This document shows, in pieces, positions 21,900-33,165 of a DNA stretch of 64,000 bases (position 1 is its first letter; the number at the start of each line of letters is the position of its first letter). This DNA is from Calliphora vicina. Taxonomy: Eukaryota > Arthropoda > Insecta > Diptera > Calliphoridae. The DNA is taken from NCBI RefSeq assembly GCF_958450345.1, contig NC_088784.1, forward strand, positions 83,325,747 through 83,389,746, in the 5' to 3' direction. The notes under the pieces were generated by a model. That model had not been told where the DNA came from. It saw only the letters and a program-made list of their open reading frames with translations, and made no database searches. The translations under genes were made by a program, and so were the position numbers.

Positions 21900-24289
21900 T
21901 TTCTGTGAACGGCACATACACTTTCTTAAAATTTACTTGGTGAACGATGGCAAAATCGAAATGATTTAAAATATTTAAAAAAATTTAAATCGGCGAATTC
22001 TTTTTAATATAAGTACCTATTAAAAAGCCTTAACGCTTAAAAAAATGTCCGACAAAAACTCGTCCAAAACATCAAGAAAAACATTTTTTTGGGAAAAACT
22101 TCTTCGCCATCGTTTTTACCGTACAATTTCACCTTGAAAAGGTAATTTTTAAAAAAAAAATCAGACGATTTTTTATTAACAACTAACAAACAATTTAAAT
22201 TTGGACGTCTCGAAAATGATTTTTTTGATAGTGGAATTTTTTTATCTCATACAGAAAGTTATAGAAAAATCGATGGCACAATATCGATTGCTAAATCGAC
22301 CCACCCTAATGTTTATATCGAGCCAAAACTGCGAAAATAACTTAACCAACAATATATTCGATATTAATATTTTAATGCAAATTGAAAATTGTGGATTGTT
22401 TACATAATCTGTTGGTGTAAAAGGAACCGTTTCAATTTTGACTTACATGCACATCGTTCGTATGTTTACACTAAACTTCAATATGCAAACAATCACAGAA
22501 AAAGCTTTTCCTGCACTTAAGCTATTTTCAGGGTTATGGCTTGATATGAATTAAATTTGCAATAACTTTTTCCTAATAAATTTATGATACACTATATTTG
22601 CTTAGTTTTTCAAATTATCAGTGAGCAACGTGCCCTCTATAACACACCTCTGATTTACACTAATCAGCAACAGGATTTTTTTTTCAATATTTAAAAAATA
22701 TGTATAAATAATAAAGAAAAAATAACGTCATTATACTCTACCTACCATAAAACACAAATTAATACCTTTAATACTTAAAAAATAAAAATCACTTTTAGCA
22801 CACAATGGCAGAAAAACAAAAATAAATAATAATAATAATAAAATTGTTGGTGTTTTCTTCGCGCCTTTTTGCCCCCCCACCCAATAGGGACTGGCAAATG
22901 TATTATTCTGTAGTCATTTGTATACAAATATTCGAAATCGCTAAATATCTATGTGAGTGCATGAATGTATGAAGTTACATGGCATGGAATACCTAAAAGT
23001 ATTTAGTAGGTCTTTGGGATTATCTTATCTGTGTATATGAAATGTTGTTTTCATAAATACACGGCAAAAAGGGGGACAAAACGCTAAGCCAACAAAAGTA
23101 GACAGACAGACGGACGGATGGACAGACATGTAGGCAGGCGCTCTTATAGGAGACAGCAACACAAAACGCATTAAGTTATTAAAAATTTAACTTTAAGAAA
23201 TGGAAAATATATTTTTACTGTTTTCTTTTTAATTTTATTTTTTTTTTTGCTTTTAAAATTCTACACAAACGTGTGTGTTTTTAACTGACGCATTAAATAA
23301 ATAAATGAATAAATAAATAAATATTGTATGACATTATTTCCATTCTGCTAAATTTTGTGTTTTATGAGTCAAGGCACTATTATTACCCCGATTTTATGTG
23401 GTATTTATATTTTATTTTTTTTTTGTTTAACTAAAATTCTATTTATTTACTTTTCAAAAGCTTAAAGGGAATAAAGAAATATATTAATACAAGTACAGGG
23501 TGCGGGCATAAAAGAGAATTGGTTAAAGTAGAAAACCAATTGAAACATTTAAAATAACTGAGGTCAATTAAACTAGAACTTAAACATAATTTTGAGAACT
23601 TTTACTTAAACTGCATTTCGATTTTTGAATAAGTTTTTTTTTTTAAATTTAAAGCTTGCTATCAATAATAATGAAATGTTTATATATCTCATTGGATATA
23701 TTGTAAATATCATCTCTTTTTCAAACACCCAGTCTGCTTGTTTGTATCTGCTGTATTAATATGCGATTACCGGTATCTTTTTGTGCTTTAATTTTACCGC
23801 AGTTTTATTTTATAGTTTTTGTTGTTTTTGCTGTGTTCTGGTTTTATTTTGTTTCATCGCTCTTATCTACTGATAAAGATTATGTATATCTTAAGCTAAA
23901 CTAAATACAATCAGCGCAAAGATTAAATCGTTAGACTGAAGAGACAACACAACAACATTTAATTACTGCAATATTATCTTGTTGTCTGTAATGTGTGTCC
24001 CAAATATGATAGCAACCATGCTCTGGACTGGGTAATACTAATTATTTAGCAATAATATTGTAAATAAAAAAATATATAAATATATATAATTAGATTATAA
24101 TCTTTAATATATTTTTAAGCAGCTAAATAAAATGAAGCTTTTTCAGAAGGAGTGAGTGATTTTGATGTCATTTCAGTTAAGAAAATAATTATTTCGTTGA
24201 TTTATTTCAGTGTAGTTAGGGATAGAATCAAAATATCTTGTAAATAAATCAGTTGCTTTTAAGTGTCAGCTGCGATTTATATACAATTT
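21900..24289. other. AT-rich spacer with microsatellites
   Basis: No gene recognised. It holds (AAT)n at 22821-22841, a C run near 22875 and (AAAT)n at 23293-23323. The region 23400-24100 looks unique. Confidence 0.5.
23293..23323. repeat. (AAAT)n microsatellite
   Basis: Seven to eight AAAT units with one G substitution. Confidence 0.85.
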
Positions 24290-24645
24290 TGACATGGACA
24301 TAGCAGAGAAATATTATGTTAGATTTTGAGGAAGGACCCCACAAGCACCTCTGGAATGGCTTTATAGTTATGCCGAGCCTTTCAGAATTGTAAAGTCATT
24401 TGAGCAATGTAAAGTCTTTCAAAATAAAGCTAATTTCAGAAGGAAGAATCTGGTTGTAATTTCAATTAAAAATAGTTTAGAAATAAATCTCCAATTTCTA
24501 ACTGGCAGTTCTAATTGACATGAAATTTTTGCATGGGTGTAGCAGAGAACTATTAGAGTTTAGGTTTTGGTGAAGAACCCCACAAATCACTCAGAATGGC
24601 TCTGTCTTAAAGTCGAGTATACCAGACTTGTAAAGTATTTCAATG
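24290..24645. repeat. diverged tandem duplication, about 240-bp step
   Basis: The block with GCAGAGAAATATTA, TTTTGAGGAAGGACCCCAC, GGAATGGCT and AATTGTAAAGTCATTT at 24303 onward recurs at 24543 onward as GCAGAGAACTATTA, TTTTGGTGAAGAACCCCAC, AGAATGGCT and ACTTGTAAAGTATTTC. No coding potential. Confidence 0.65.
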
Positions 24646-24944
24646 CCTGAAGGACTCTTTTATCCGATTTCGAACATCTTGATATATATCTCTTATAGCA
24701 TTTGCAAATATTAATTTAAAAATGTTACGATTTATTTTACAATTGATTTTGTTTTCTTGTTAGTTAAACCATAAAGTTACACTATGCGACAAATGGTAGG
24801 ATCAGTGATCGATGAGGTTCTGCCCACCGGGAAATATTAGATCGGTAAAAAAAAAATTATACGTGTCCCGGCGTTTCGCTGGGTCAGGTCTAAGAATCAA
24901 GATATATCGATTTGAAATTAGTATGTACCGTATAGGAACAATAT

Positions 24945-25660
24945 TCTAAGTGTTTTTCGGTCAATGCTCGCTTCAAAGGAATTCCGTTCGTTACAGGTTT
25001 CCCATAATGATCTGGTCAGATTTCAACAGCTCATAATTGATAGGACCCTTTTGCTCCCACCAAATACAGATAATTACCTTAGCGCCATGGATATTTTTGA
25101 CTTTGGTATCGATTCGGCCGTCTTGCCGGGCTTCACATACGATCTCTTATATTTCGGGTTATTGTAATGAATCCATTTTTCATCGCAAGTAAAAATTATG
25201 TTCTTTTATAGCGTTCAAACATCATTTCGGAAATTCGACCTTCAAGATCTCTCGGCTTCAATTCGTATGGTACCAAATATTCCTGCTTTTGGATGAATCC
25301 TGCTGCTCGCAAAAATCTTGCTTGAATAGCTCCCAATGATTTTGCAAACTCTTGCTGAGTTCGAGGAGTAATGCCTTCAATTCTTGCTGTTCCAATTTTT
25401 TGGCTGGCCTAGGCGAACTTTGTCTTCGGTGTCAAAATCAGCACTTCTGAACCGCTCAAACCATCTCTCGCACTTTGAAACCGATGGAACATATTCTCCA
25501 TAAGCTTGGGTGAGCAATCTTTGGTCTACAGTGGCACTTTTTTTCAAACTAAAGAAGTAAAGCAAAACTTCCCGCATATGACTATTTGTTGGTTTAAAAT
25601 AGGACAAACAAAAACTTTGTTGTTTACTATATAATGTTCAATAACTAAAAAATTTTGGCC
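24945..25660 (-). pseudogene. mariner transposase remnant, best N-terminus
   Basis: The frame at 25607-25377 gives the clearest mariner N-terminal DNA-binding region in the window: SYFKPTNSHMREVLLYFFSL, AYGEYVPSVSKCERWFERFR and SADFDTEDK. It then breaks into the linker and catalytic half (25320-24950: WVPYEL, CDEKWIHY-like and WWEQKGPIYYELL blocks, read with shifts). The C-terminal third and the right TIR are absent. The upstream non-coding part with GTTGTTTACTATATAATGTTCAATAAC is kept to about 25645. Confidence 0.85.
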
Positions 25661-26247
25661 ATAAGTCCACGCGATGGAAAATATATTATTTAGGATAATA
25701 TTTTTTGGTCATTTTGGAATAAAAACCTCACACACAAAACGATTTTTAAAGTCGAAATATTCTGAAATTTTTATTGATTTTTTTTTATTTTAACGCAAAT
25801 TTTAAATATGGATTCGAGCCATGTTGATATTTTTATAAAAAAAACTATTTTGCATGAATGTGTGTTTGTATGTTTATTTGTCTGACGGCTAAACTGCTGA
25901 CCCGATTTGTTTTAAATTTCTGCATGCTCAAGTGGGCATGGTACCTCCCATACAAAGTTAATTTTAAATTCAAATAAATAGGAAACTATAATTGCTATAA
26001 ACCTCAAATTTTACATGAGCAATTCAACTGTTTGCATGGCACCTTCCATATTATGTTAATTAAACAAATCTAATATAAGAGATTCCACACATTTTGTACG
26101 CTTATTCTACCATCAATATTAATATTTGGGATAAGAATGGGCGGTCCATCAATAGTGGGTGTGACAAACTTAATACTAAAATTCATATCAATCTGTATAA
26201 TTGTAATATGAACATTTTTGAAACTTAGGAAACCTTCTATATATATA
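25661..26247. other. spacer with element-like phrases
   Basis: Around 25850-25930, TGTGTTTGTATGTTTATTTG and GACGGCTAAACTGCTGACCC resemble the left region of Helitron-type repeats, and a similar phrase recurs at 26428-26470. No defined ends, no gene. Confidence 0.4.
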
Positions 26248-26426
26248 CCAGCTGACCATTCCGGCTTCGCTCGGTAGCTATTAATAAATTTTTACTTCAT
26301 ATGGGTGTGAATCTAACCCATCCAGTGAACCACTCAAACACACACAAACAATTTCATCGAAATCGGCCCAGCCGTTAAGGAGGAGTTCAGTTACTAACAG
26401 ACGTACAGAATAATTATATATAAAGA
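26248..26426 (-). mobile_element. mini-Helitron candidate, 179 bp
   Basis: Read on the reverse strand it begins TCTTTATATATAATTATTCT after a host A, passes CTTAACGGCTGGGCCGATTT, and ends ACCGAGCGAAGCCGGAATGG-TCAGCTGG followed by T. A 5' TC, a GC-rich near-palindrome about 10 bases from the end and a CTRR terminus between A and T are Helitron hallmarks. The hairpin is imperfect. Too short to encode RepHel. Confidence 0.55.
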
Positions 26427-28562
26427 TATGTGTTTGTATTTGAACTTCATAGGAGGCTAAACCGCTAAGAATTACTTTAATACACCATGACTTTGTAATG
26501 AAAAATATGAAATAAATAATGTACTTTTTATTACTTTAGATACTAATTTTAGATAGACTAAATATATTGTAAATTAATACGTTACGGGTAGCGAAGCACA
26601 CCAGCGATATATAAAACAGCTTAGAAATTCGGATACACAATGGGCCATAAAATATACTCTTGTGAAGGCTACATAAGATACGGCACTGACGGCAAAACAT
26701 GACAAATATACGCTAAAATATATAACCTATTATTTCAATCTGATTCGAAAGTGAACCTAATAAGGAAGCATCAAATTTGCTACCTCTACTTTGCGCATGA
26801 GTTTTAAGCGATTAATAAATTGTTCATACATCAATTAGTATATTTTTTGAGGTGGGTGTTCAAGTATTATTATTTTTGGTCGTTCTACAACTTTCTTGCT
26901 CCTACAACTGAATATACATTCTTTCAATTCCAACATTTAAGTTAACAAACTTAAAAGAAACATATCTTCATAAATGTCTATCTGGCTATCTAAATAAACT
27001 AAATATGTATTTGTCCATTTACTTACAAAATCATAATCTATCTAAGGCGGCAAAATTGTGTTACACCAGCAAACAAACCAAGAAAAAAAATTTCAAAAAC
27101 ATAGGTATATTACACAAAATATATATTTATTGATTTAAATCAATAATTTCGTACTAAATACAAAATGACATTAGAATCGAATAGCAACAACAATGCCAAC
27201 AAATACTTCTAACAAGAATATTTACCAGCAGAATTATTAATTAACTTAAAACGTTTTTGTGGTAAGAAAATCTAAAAAGACAAGACACAGTTTTTCTTTA
27301 TCAGTTGAAGCGGCAAATAGTAAAAGAAATAGAGTGTTAGAAATAACAAAGACAACAACAGCAACTACAACAAAATAGTAACATAAAAATTCATCAACAA
27401 ATATTGTTGTTAAATGAAAGGAAAGGTTGGTTGGTTGGTTTTAAATTAACTAAGGCACACAGATACTTCCACACACACACTTAGTGACACAGTGACAACA
27501 GATAATTGCACGCGTGACACATCAAATATACAAACATACATACATAGATACAAAATTAAACAAATGCGAGTAAAATCAAAACAAAAAGAAAAAAACATCA
27601 TCGTTTACCAGAATATAAAAGCGGTTTGTTTTGAAATAAAATTATTGATGATATAAATTCACAGATAATCACATTTACAAATACATACCTGCAAACACAC
27701 AGACATACATTGGCATGTAATACATACACATACATTTATAGCTGGTGAAAATTATTTTTAAGATTAACACATTTTATTTTTTTTTTGTTTGTAAATATGA
27801 ACGAACCTCAAGGTTTGTCTTTCATTCATTGACTTGACGCAAAATCGCTAAAGAGTGGAGAGAGGAAGAAACTTTAAGTACAACAACTTTACTTATAACG
27901 TCAATGAACGATTTTTGTTTATGTTGTTAATATTGTTGTAGATGTGTATTCTTGAAAAGCTTAATACATATACTTAAATATTGAATGCCCTACAGTGGGT
28001 ATTTTTCATTAAATGTTTTTAAAAGATTTAGGTTATATTTCTCTTATTTAGATTTAGTGATTTAGATCCAAAAATTTCAATACTGTAACAGAAGTGGTAC
28101 CGATTGAATGTGTGATGCTGCAAATAAGGTCATTCCTAAAATGCCTCGTTGTAAACTTCCAATGTATTGTAGTTTGGATAACTCCTTCGATTACACCCCG
28201 GTATTGCTTTGTCATCATGAAATTATTCCACTGGGTATCACTCAACGAAGTTGTCCACCTTTAGCGACCAATCGTGGGTAGTTAGTAAGCACTGGTTGAA
28301 AGTGTTTAAATAAATTATGATTCATCATACGCCTAGTTGCACAGTGGCAAAGAATACATTTTTAAGCTAATTTATAATGGATTATGAGAACTCTATTTTA
28401 CAAAGAATGAATTTTTAAAGGAACGAATACAATACTTTTAAAATACTGAAGAATTAAGTTATTGAATTAATTCATTACTAATGTTACAATATAATGGAAT
28501 GGTTGATTAATGGAGATTAATTTAAATTTTATGAACTGAATTTCTAACCTTTTCTTAAAGAA
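26427..28562. other. unique spacer
   Basis: No gene recognised. TTACGGGTAGCGAAGCACACC near 26582 resembles a decayed element end. From 26900 to 28000 the sequence is rich in AACAACAA, CACACA and a GGTT run (27425-27440), typical of single-copy fly non-coding DNA. Confidence 0.5.
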
Positions 28563-30211
28563 ACAAGTAAGGGAGCTATATTCGGTTGAGCCGAATCTTA
28601 TATACCCTTCACCAAATTATATCGAGCCCTTAGCGCCAAATTATCGTAAGCGACAAAACACAAATTTTACAGGAGAATGTTTTTTCGATTATATTGAAAT
28701 TTATACATAGAATTAAAAATTTTATGATGCGATATATTATAATTTCGTTCAAGCTATTTGTCTATTTTTCAAAAATATTAATAACTTTTGACAATTAAAA
28801 ATTCTTGGAATACTTTATTGAAAAATATGACCAAAAATATTTTTTATTGAATTTTTGCATAGATACAAATTTTTCGAATTGAAATAAAACATTTATTTAT
28901 GAATAGTTTTCAATGGAATTTCACAGTTATGTAAAATTTTCCATTTAAAATGGAAAAATAAAAACGAATTTTGAAATTTATTAACATCAATCCCGCAATT
29001 CCCAAAAAAGTGTTGAAAAATCCCAAAAATGCCAATTTTTTTTATTTTTGGCTATAATATCCATACCAGGGCCAGGGTTATCGGAATCCTTTACAAAATA
29101 ATTCAAAGCATATTGAGCCATCTAAAATCGGTTATTATATTTTGATATCGAATATGCGATTTGAGAATTTTTGGCCTAAATTTTAATTTTACATAAAAAA
29201 TAGGTGTTTTTTGAATGGACTTGGTCCCCCGGCAACAAAAATTTTTAATTTTTTTTTATTCAAAATATTTTGTGAAAACTTGGCTTTCAGAAAGTATAAA
29301 TTCCTAATACATTATCTTAGAAATTTTTTGCGATAACTTAAAAAGAAAAAAAGTTCTTTTATCCCAAAAAATTAGCGAACAATTTTTTAAATTCAAATGC
29401 ATATAACTTTGGACTTAGTCATTATTTTTAAGCAGTTCTTTTCTTATTTGACACACACGTGTGTTGTTAGTCCAATGAAGGAAAACTGGAGAATCGGAAA
29501 ATATTTGGATACGCTGTTATCAAAAAACTGGAGTAGGTTGGGTAAAAATGTTGAAAAAAATTCGTTTACTGTAAAATGTAAACATTGACTTACGATAAAA
29601 TCTTACCCCCTATAATTTTGAAGTTATTAACAATTTTGATATTCTGAGAACGCTAAAACATCAGTCCATCGGTCCATAAAATTTTAATTTTTGCAATAAA
29701 AAAAAAAATTTCAAAATGTCGCTTACGATAATTTGGCGCAAGGGCTCGAATTTTCAAATTTTAAATATTTTTATGTAAACAAAATTAAAAAAAAAGTGTT
29801 TAAAAAAATAAATTTATTAGCGAATAAGATTTTATGGGAATTTTTTTTTTTTAAATAAGTTTTTTAATTTAAAAAAATGTTTTTTTAAATTTATTAGAGA
29901 AAAAATTTATTTTTTTTTTGGAAAAAAAATCGAGTTACAAAATATTTTTCTCGATTTAAAAAAAGTAGGTCCGACTTACTTTGGCCTTATATACGCCGTT
30001 GCAAATGTCTTTGAAATATATATTACTGGATATCCATATTATCTATATTAATGACTCCAAATATAGATCAAAAATAGGTAAAAAATCTAGGTTTTCTATA
30101 ACGATCCACAATATATACATATACTTTGTGGGGTCGCAAATGAAAGATTTAAAAATTACAAACGGAATGACAAACTTATATATACCCTTGTCAGTCCTGG
30201 TGAAGGGTATA
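28563..30211 (+). mobile_element. INE-1/mini-me-like element, family 2, interrupted
   Basis: The 5' start is ACAAGTAAGGGAGCTATATT with a palindrome mutated to ATTCGGTTGAGCCGAAT, then TATACCCTTCACCAAATTAT. The 3' half resumes at about 29750 with AAATATTTTTATGTAAACAA and ends TCAGTCCTGGTGAAGGGTAT (30211). It is split by the TIR element at 28623-29748. The GTCY microsatellite zone is deleted in this copy. Confidence 0.75.
28623..29748. mobile_element. 1.13-kb TIR element (CGAGCCCTT type), nested
   Basis: CGAGCCCTTAGCGCC followed by AAATTATCGTAAGCGACA (28623-28655) is inverted at 29717-29748, 32 of 33 bases, with a single extra A on the left. It interrupts an INE-like element, whose sequence continues on both sides. 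No clear target duplication can be read in the A/T-rich flanks, and no transposase is present. Interior fragments occur at 10838-11505 and 53288-53525. The superfamily is unknown. Confidence 0.8.
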
Positions 30212-31055
30212 ATAAATCCTAAATTACTCTACGCTACAAAATAAATCAAACTTAATATACTGAGCAAATGAACTAGCGTAAGCTTATGGCCTGGCTGAGT
30301 ACTTCATTAGTTTTAGAAATACCAACCAAATCTGAAGTTGCAGCCCAAAAACTTATTTTTGACTTCAATCACTTAAATAATTCCAAAGCAGTAATTTCTA
30401 AATAAATTTTAAGTTCTTAAAAATATTTGAAAAGAAAATCCTTAAGGCTTTAATGTATATATTTTTATGCATTAACTAAAATGTTTAATGGAATTTGTTA
30501 TAATATAAAAATGTTTTTCTAAATTTTCCAAATTTGTCGGCAAATTATCTAAAAATATTGTTTAGATTGTCTTTTAATTCTGAATAAAATATTTGATTGT
30601 CACAGTTGCGTTATTTTTTTAAAGTAAAAAAATAAATTTCGGCGTACAATCTATATGGGGGGTATATTAATTTTGTCATTCCGTTTGTTACACATCGAAA
30701 TATTCATCACAGACCCACAAAACTCTATCAATTCTGGGCCTTCAGAAGATTCTAAGACGATCTAGCTAGTTATGTCCGTCCGTCTGTTGAAAACGAAATG
30801 AAAGGAGCTAACTGGCTGAATTTTTTCACAAATACTTTTTGTTAATAAGGTTTGTTTAGTATTTAAAATGGGCAATATCGGTCCATGATTTCACATCCAA
30901 TTTCACAAATTTACAAAAAATCAATATTATTGATTTTTAGCTTGTTCTAACACTGATCGTATGCATTGATTTCCATGTTTTAGTAACCTAATCTAAATAT
31001 TAAATAAAATGGAAAATATTTTACTCAGTGCACATCATCATTTTTGAATATGAAT
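30212..31055. other. spacer with INE-like fragment
   Basis: No gene. At about 30656-30800 on the reverse strand, TTGTCATTCCGTTTGT, CAGACCCACAAA and TTATGTCCGTCCGTCTGTTG mark a decayed family-2 3' half. The rest is AT-rich. Confidence 0.5.
30656..30800 (-). mobile_element. INE-like fragment, family 2
   Basis: Reverse complement of the 3' half of family 2, with the GTCY microsatellite (CCGTCCGTCTG). Both termini are missing. Confidence 0.55.
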
Positions 31056-31318
31056 TAGGGTATTCATTCGACTAATGATGGTTCGATTAGTCGAATAACT
31101 TCTTCCGAATAATTATTCGAACAATTTAAAAATGGCCATTTTCGAATAACGAATAATTCGAACAATTTTATGTGAATAATCGAATAAAACGAATAAATAT
31201 TCATACATATTTAAATTTATTAAATTGCTTAAAATTTTTCATAATTTCAGATTTAAATAAGTAATAATGACTCACAAAAATTGTATTGTTTCTGAAATTC
31301 GACAAATAACTAAAGACA

Positions 31319-31468
31319 AAGGGACTTTCGATCACTGTAGATGAGTGTTCCGATAGCTCCTTCTATAAATATATAAATATAACTGTAAGAAGTTACAATT
31401 CTAGAAACAAATCTTTCAACATTTTTAACTTAGGACTTGAACAAATGAAAATAAAAGTTACGGAATAA
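31319..31468 (+). pseudogene. hAT transposase fragment (TVDE region)
   Basis: Forty-nine open codons ending in TAA. TVDE carries the first catalytic aspartate of the DDE/RNase H-fold transposase, followed by the typical YKYINITVRSY and FNIFNLGLE stretch. A one-base shift near 31318 separates it from the upstream MTHKNCIVSEI frame. The matching stretch in copy 2 is on the minus strand near 58430-58560. It is a fragment only, with no intact protein. Confidence 0.7.
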
Positions 31469-31631
31469 AATATTTGTTATTTAGCTGGCAAAATATTAGA
31501 ATAATAGCAATTAATAATCAAAATATTAACTTACATTAAAGTGGTGTTGAATGTGATTTTGAAACGGTCGTCGAAAGTGATATTGAGGATGACAAGAAAA
31601 GCATGGAGTTCGTCTTCTACATGATTTTGAA

Positions 31632-31636
31632 CATCG
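31632..31636. repeat. 5-bp target duplication, left
   Basis: catcg, repeated at 31999-32003; a single copy (as CGATG) is at 58082-58086 in the uninterrupted hAT copy. Confidence 0.8.
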
Positions 31637-31998
31637 CACAGTGATATTAAAAAAAAAGAGGGAAATAAATCTGTAACTTCTAAACCCTTAGTTCGATTCG
31701 AATGAAATTTCACATGCGCAAAGAGGAAGTGTTGTCGAGTTTAAGTTTTGAATTTGGACTTCATAAGTCCACCAGGAGCGGGACCAGGGCTCCTCAAATT
31801 AAAACACCTCGGGTATGTTCAATTTTAAAAATGATCATATTTTTTCGGTTGTGTTCCGATTTCAAAAAAGTTACATATGTAGAATCTTCTCGTCAAACAC
31901 TACATAAAACCTCGTCGTAACTATCAATTATCTCTTATAGCTTAGGACATATTCGCATTACAGATTTATTTCCCTCTTTTTTCTCTCATACCACTGTG
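31637..31998 (+). mobile_element. Transib-like MITE with CACAGTG ends
   Basis: Ends CACAGTGATATT and the inverse of CACAGTGGTATGAGAG. The TIRs extend about 39 bases (shared AGAGGGAAATAAATCTGTAA). Both sides carry catcg (31632-31636 and 31999-32003). The other hAT copy supplies the empty site: on its reverse strand GAACATCGTTGAAC is uninterrupted (58076-58090). So the insertion is exactly CACAGTG...CACTGTG with a 5-bp duplication. Termini of the form CACWRTG and 5-bp duplications are features of Transib transposons, relatives of RAG1. It is non-coding. Confidence 0.75.
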
Positions 31999-32003
31999 CA
32001 TCG
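31999..32003. repeat. 5-bp target duplication, right
   Basis: catcg, the partner of 31632-31636. Confidence 0.8.
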
Positions 32004-32785
32004 TTGAACATCTTTGTCTAACAGGGTAATAAACTTTTGGCGTATTTGTAAATACGTCAATCATGCATTGCCTAACTTCAAATTAGCCACGTTCACTGAC
32101 AATGATATAAAACTTTGTACAGATTCCCTTTATTGTGTAATTCCCCAAGACCACGTTATCAGGCAAAGATTCGGCAACGTTATGTATAATACAATCTGTT
32201 ATAAATAATTTAGAAATAGTGAATAATTAATTTACTAAAGAATGAACGACATAAAAAAGTTCTTAATACGTTTATATTGTATTTGAATTCAGGATCATGA
32301 CCAACTAGCTCAAATCTTTTAAAGCATAGGTCCAAAACGGAAACTACAGGGTTTGCTAGTCAATTGTTTTGTAGATTTTTCGGGAGTTAATCTGATCAGA
32401 ATATTTCTGTTGAAAATTTAATCATGGACTTTGTTTTCGAATGTTTTTTAACATTTTCTTGAACAACAAAATATTAAAAAACGTACATCAAAACTTCATT
32501 CTTTACTTTTTTAAAAACATTTTAATTATTCGAATAATTCGATTAATTTTAAATGTGTGATCGAATTATTCGAACAAGTTAAAATCTCTTATTCGTTTTA
32601 TTCGAACAAGAGAAAAATCGAATAATTCGAATACCCTAGTATGAATACAAATGTGCATTTACATTTAAAAGCCCTTTAGAATTCCTACTCAAATTTTTTT
32701 AAGAATTTGAAATCGATAAGGAATTACTGCTATATGATTTATTGTTATAATCAAATAAATTTTTTTAAACAAAAATATTCTAATT

Positions 32786-33165
32786 AAAGTGATTTTCGGA
32801 AGTGGTCCTTATATAGGATCTATGACCAATTATGGACCCATCGTCATGAAATTTGGTTTCTATATGAACGTTTTTGTGCGATTTATATGGGAGCTACGGT
32901 AAATTATGAATCGATCCGCATACAATTTGTATGTGTGATTTGCTTTTATATATATAAATAGAACTTATTTTTGGACAAACTTGTGTATCTATATAAATCT
33001 AGCATTTATGACCGATAAAGACCTATTTCGGGAGGACACTTTGCACACAGCTTACAGCCATTCAGACGTACAGACGGACAGAAATCATTAAATCGATTCA
33101 GAAAGTGTTTCTAAGGTGGCTGTTAGGCAACTTAAAGTATTCCCACTATGGTGGCATAGGGTATA
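32786..33165 (+). mobile_element. INE-1/mini-me-like element, family 1, 5'-truncated
   Basis: It starts inside the element at AAAGTGATTTTCGGAAGTGG and continues through CTATGACCAATTATGGACCC, ACGTACAGACGGACAGAAAT and AGAAAGTGTTTCTAAGG, to the 3' end CCCACTATGGTGGCATAGGG-TATA. The 5' hairpin is absent and several inner blocks are deleted. Confidence 0.7.

Larger units (their letters stand above)
31056..32638 (+). mobile_element. hAT element (TAGGGTATT ends), copy 1, split by a MITE
   Basis: The ends are TAGGGTATTCATTCGAC (31056) and the inverse ATTCGAATACCCTA (ending 32638). The flanks atatgaat (31048-31055) and gtatgaat (32639-32646) match at 7 of 8 bases, the hAT target size. The subterminal DNA is packed with TTCGAATAATTCG words in both orientations. 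Transposase trace: 31319-31468 reads GLSITVDECSDSSFYKYIN and then SFNIFNLGLEQMKIK, the first catalytic Asp region (TVDE) of hAT transposases, after a frameshift. The rest of the protein is broken. A 362-bp Transib-like MITE sits inside at 31637. Confidence 0.8.

Noticed and set aside
24836..24890. Helitron 3' end near CCCGGCGTTTCGCTGGG
   Set aside because: GC-rich near-palindrome, but no CTRR terminus at the right distance.
28054..28245. Minus-strand frame without recognisable repeats
   Set aside because: 63 codons with no motif I can name and no conserved neighbours; too weak to call a gene.
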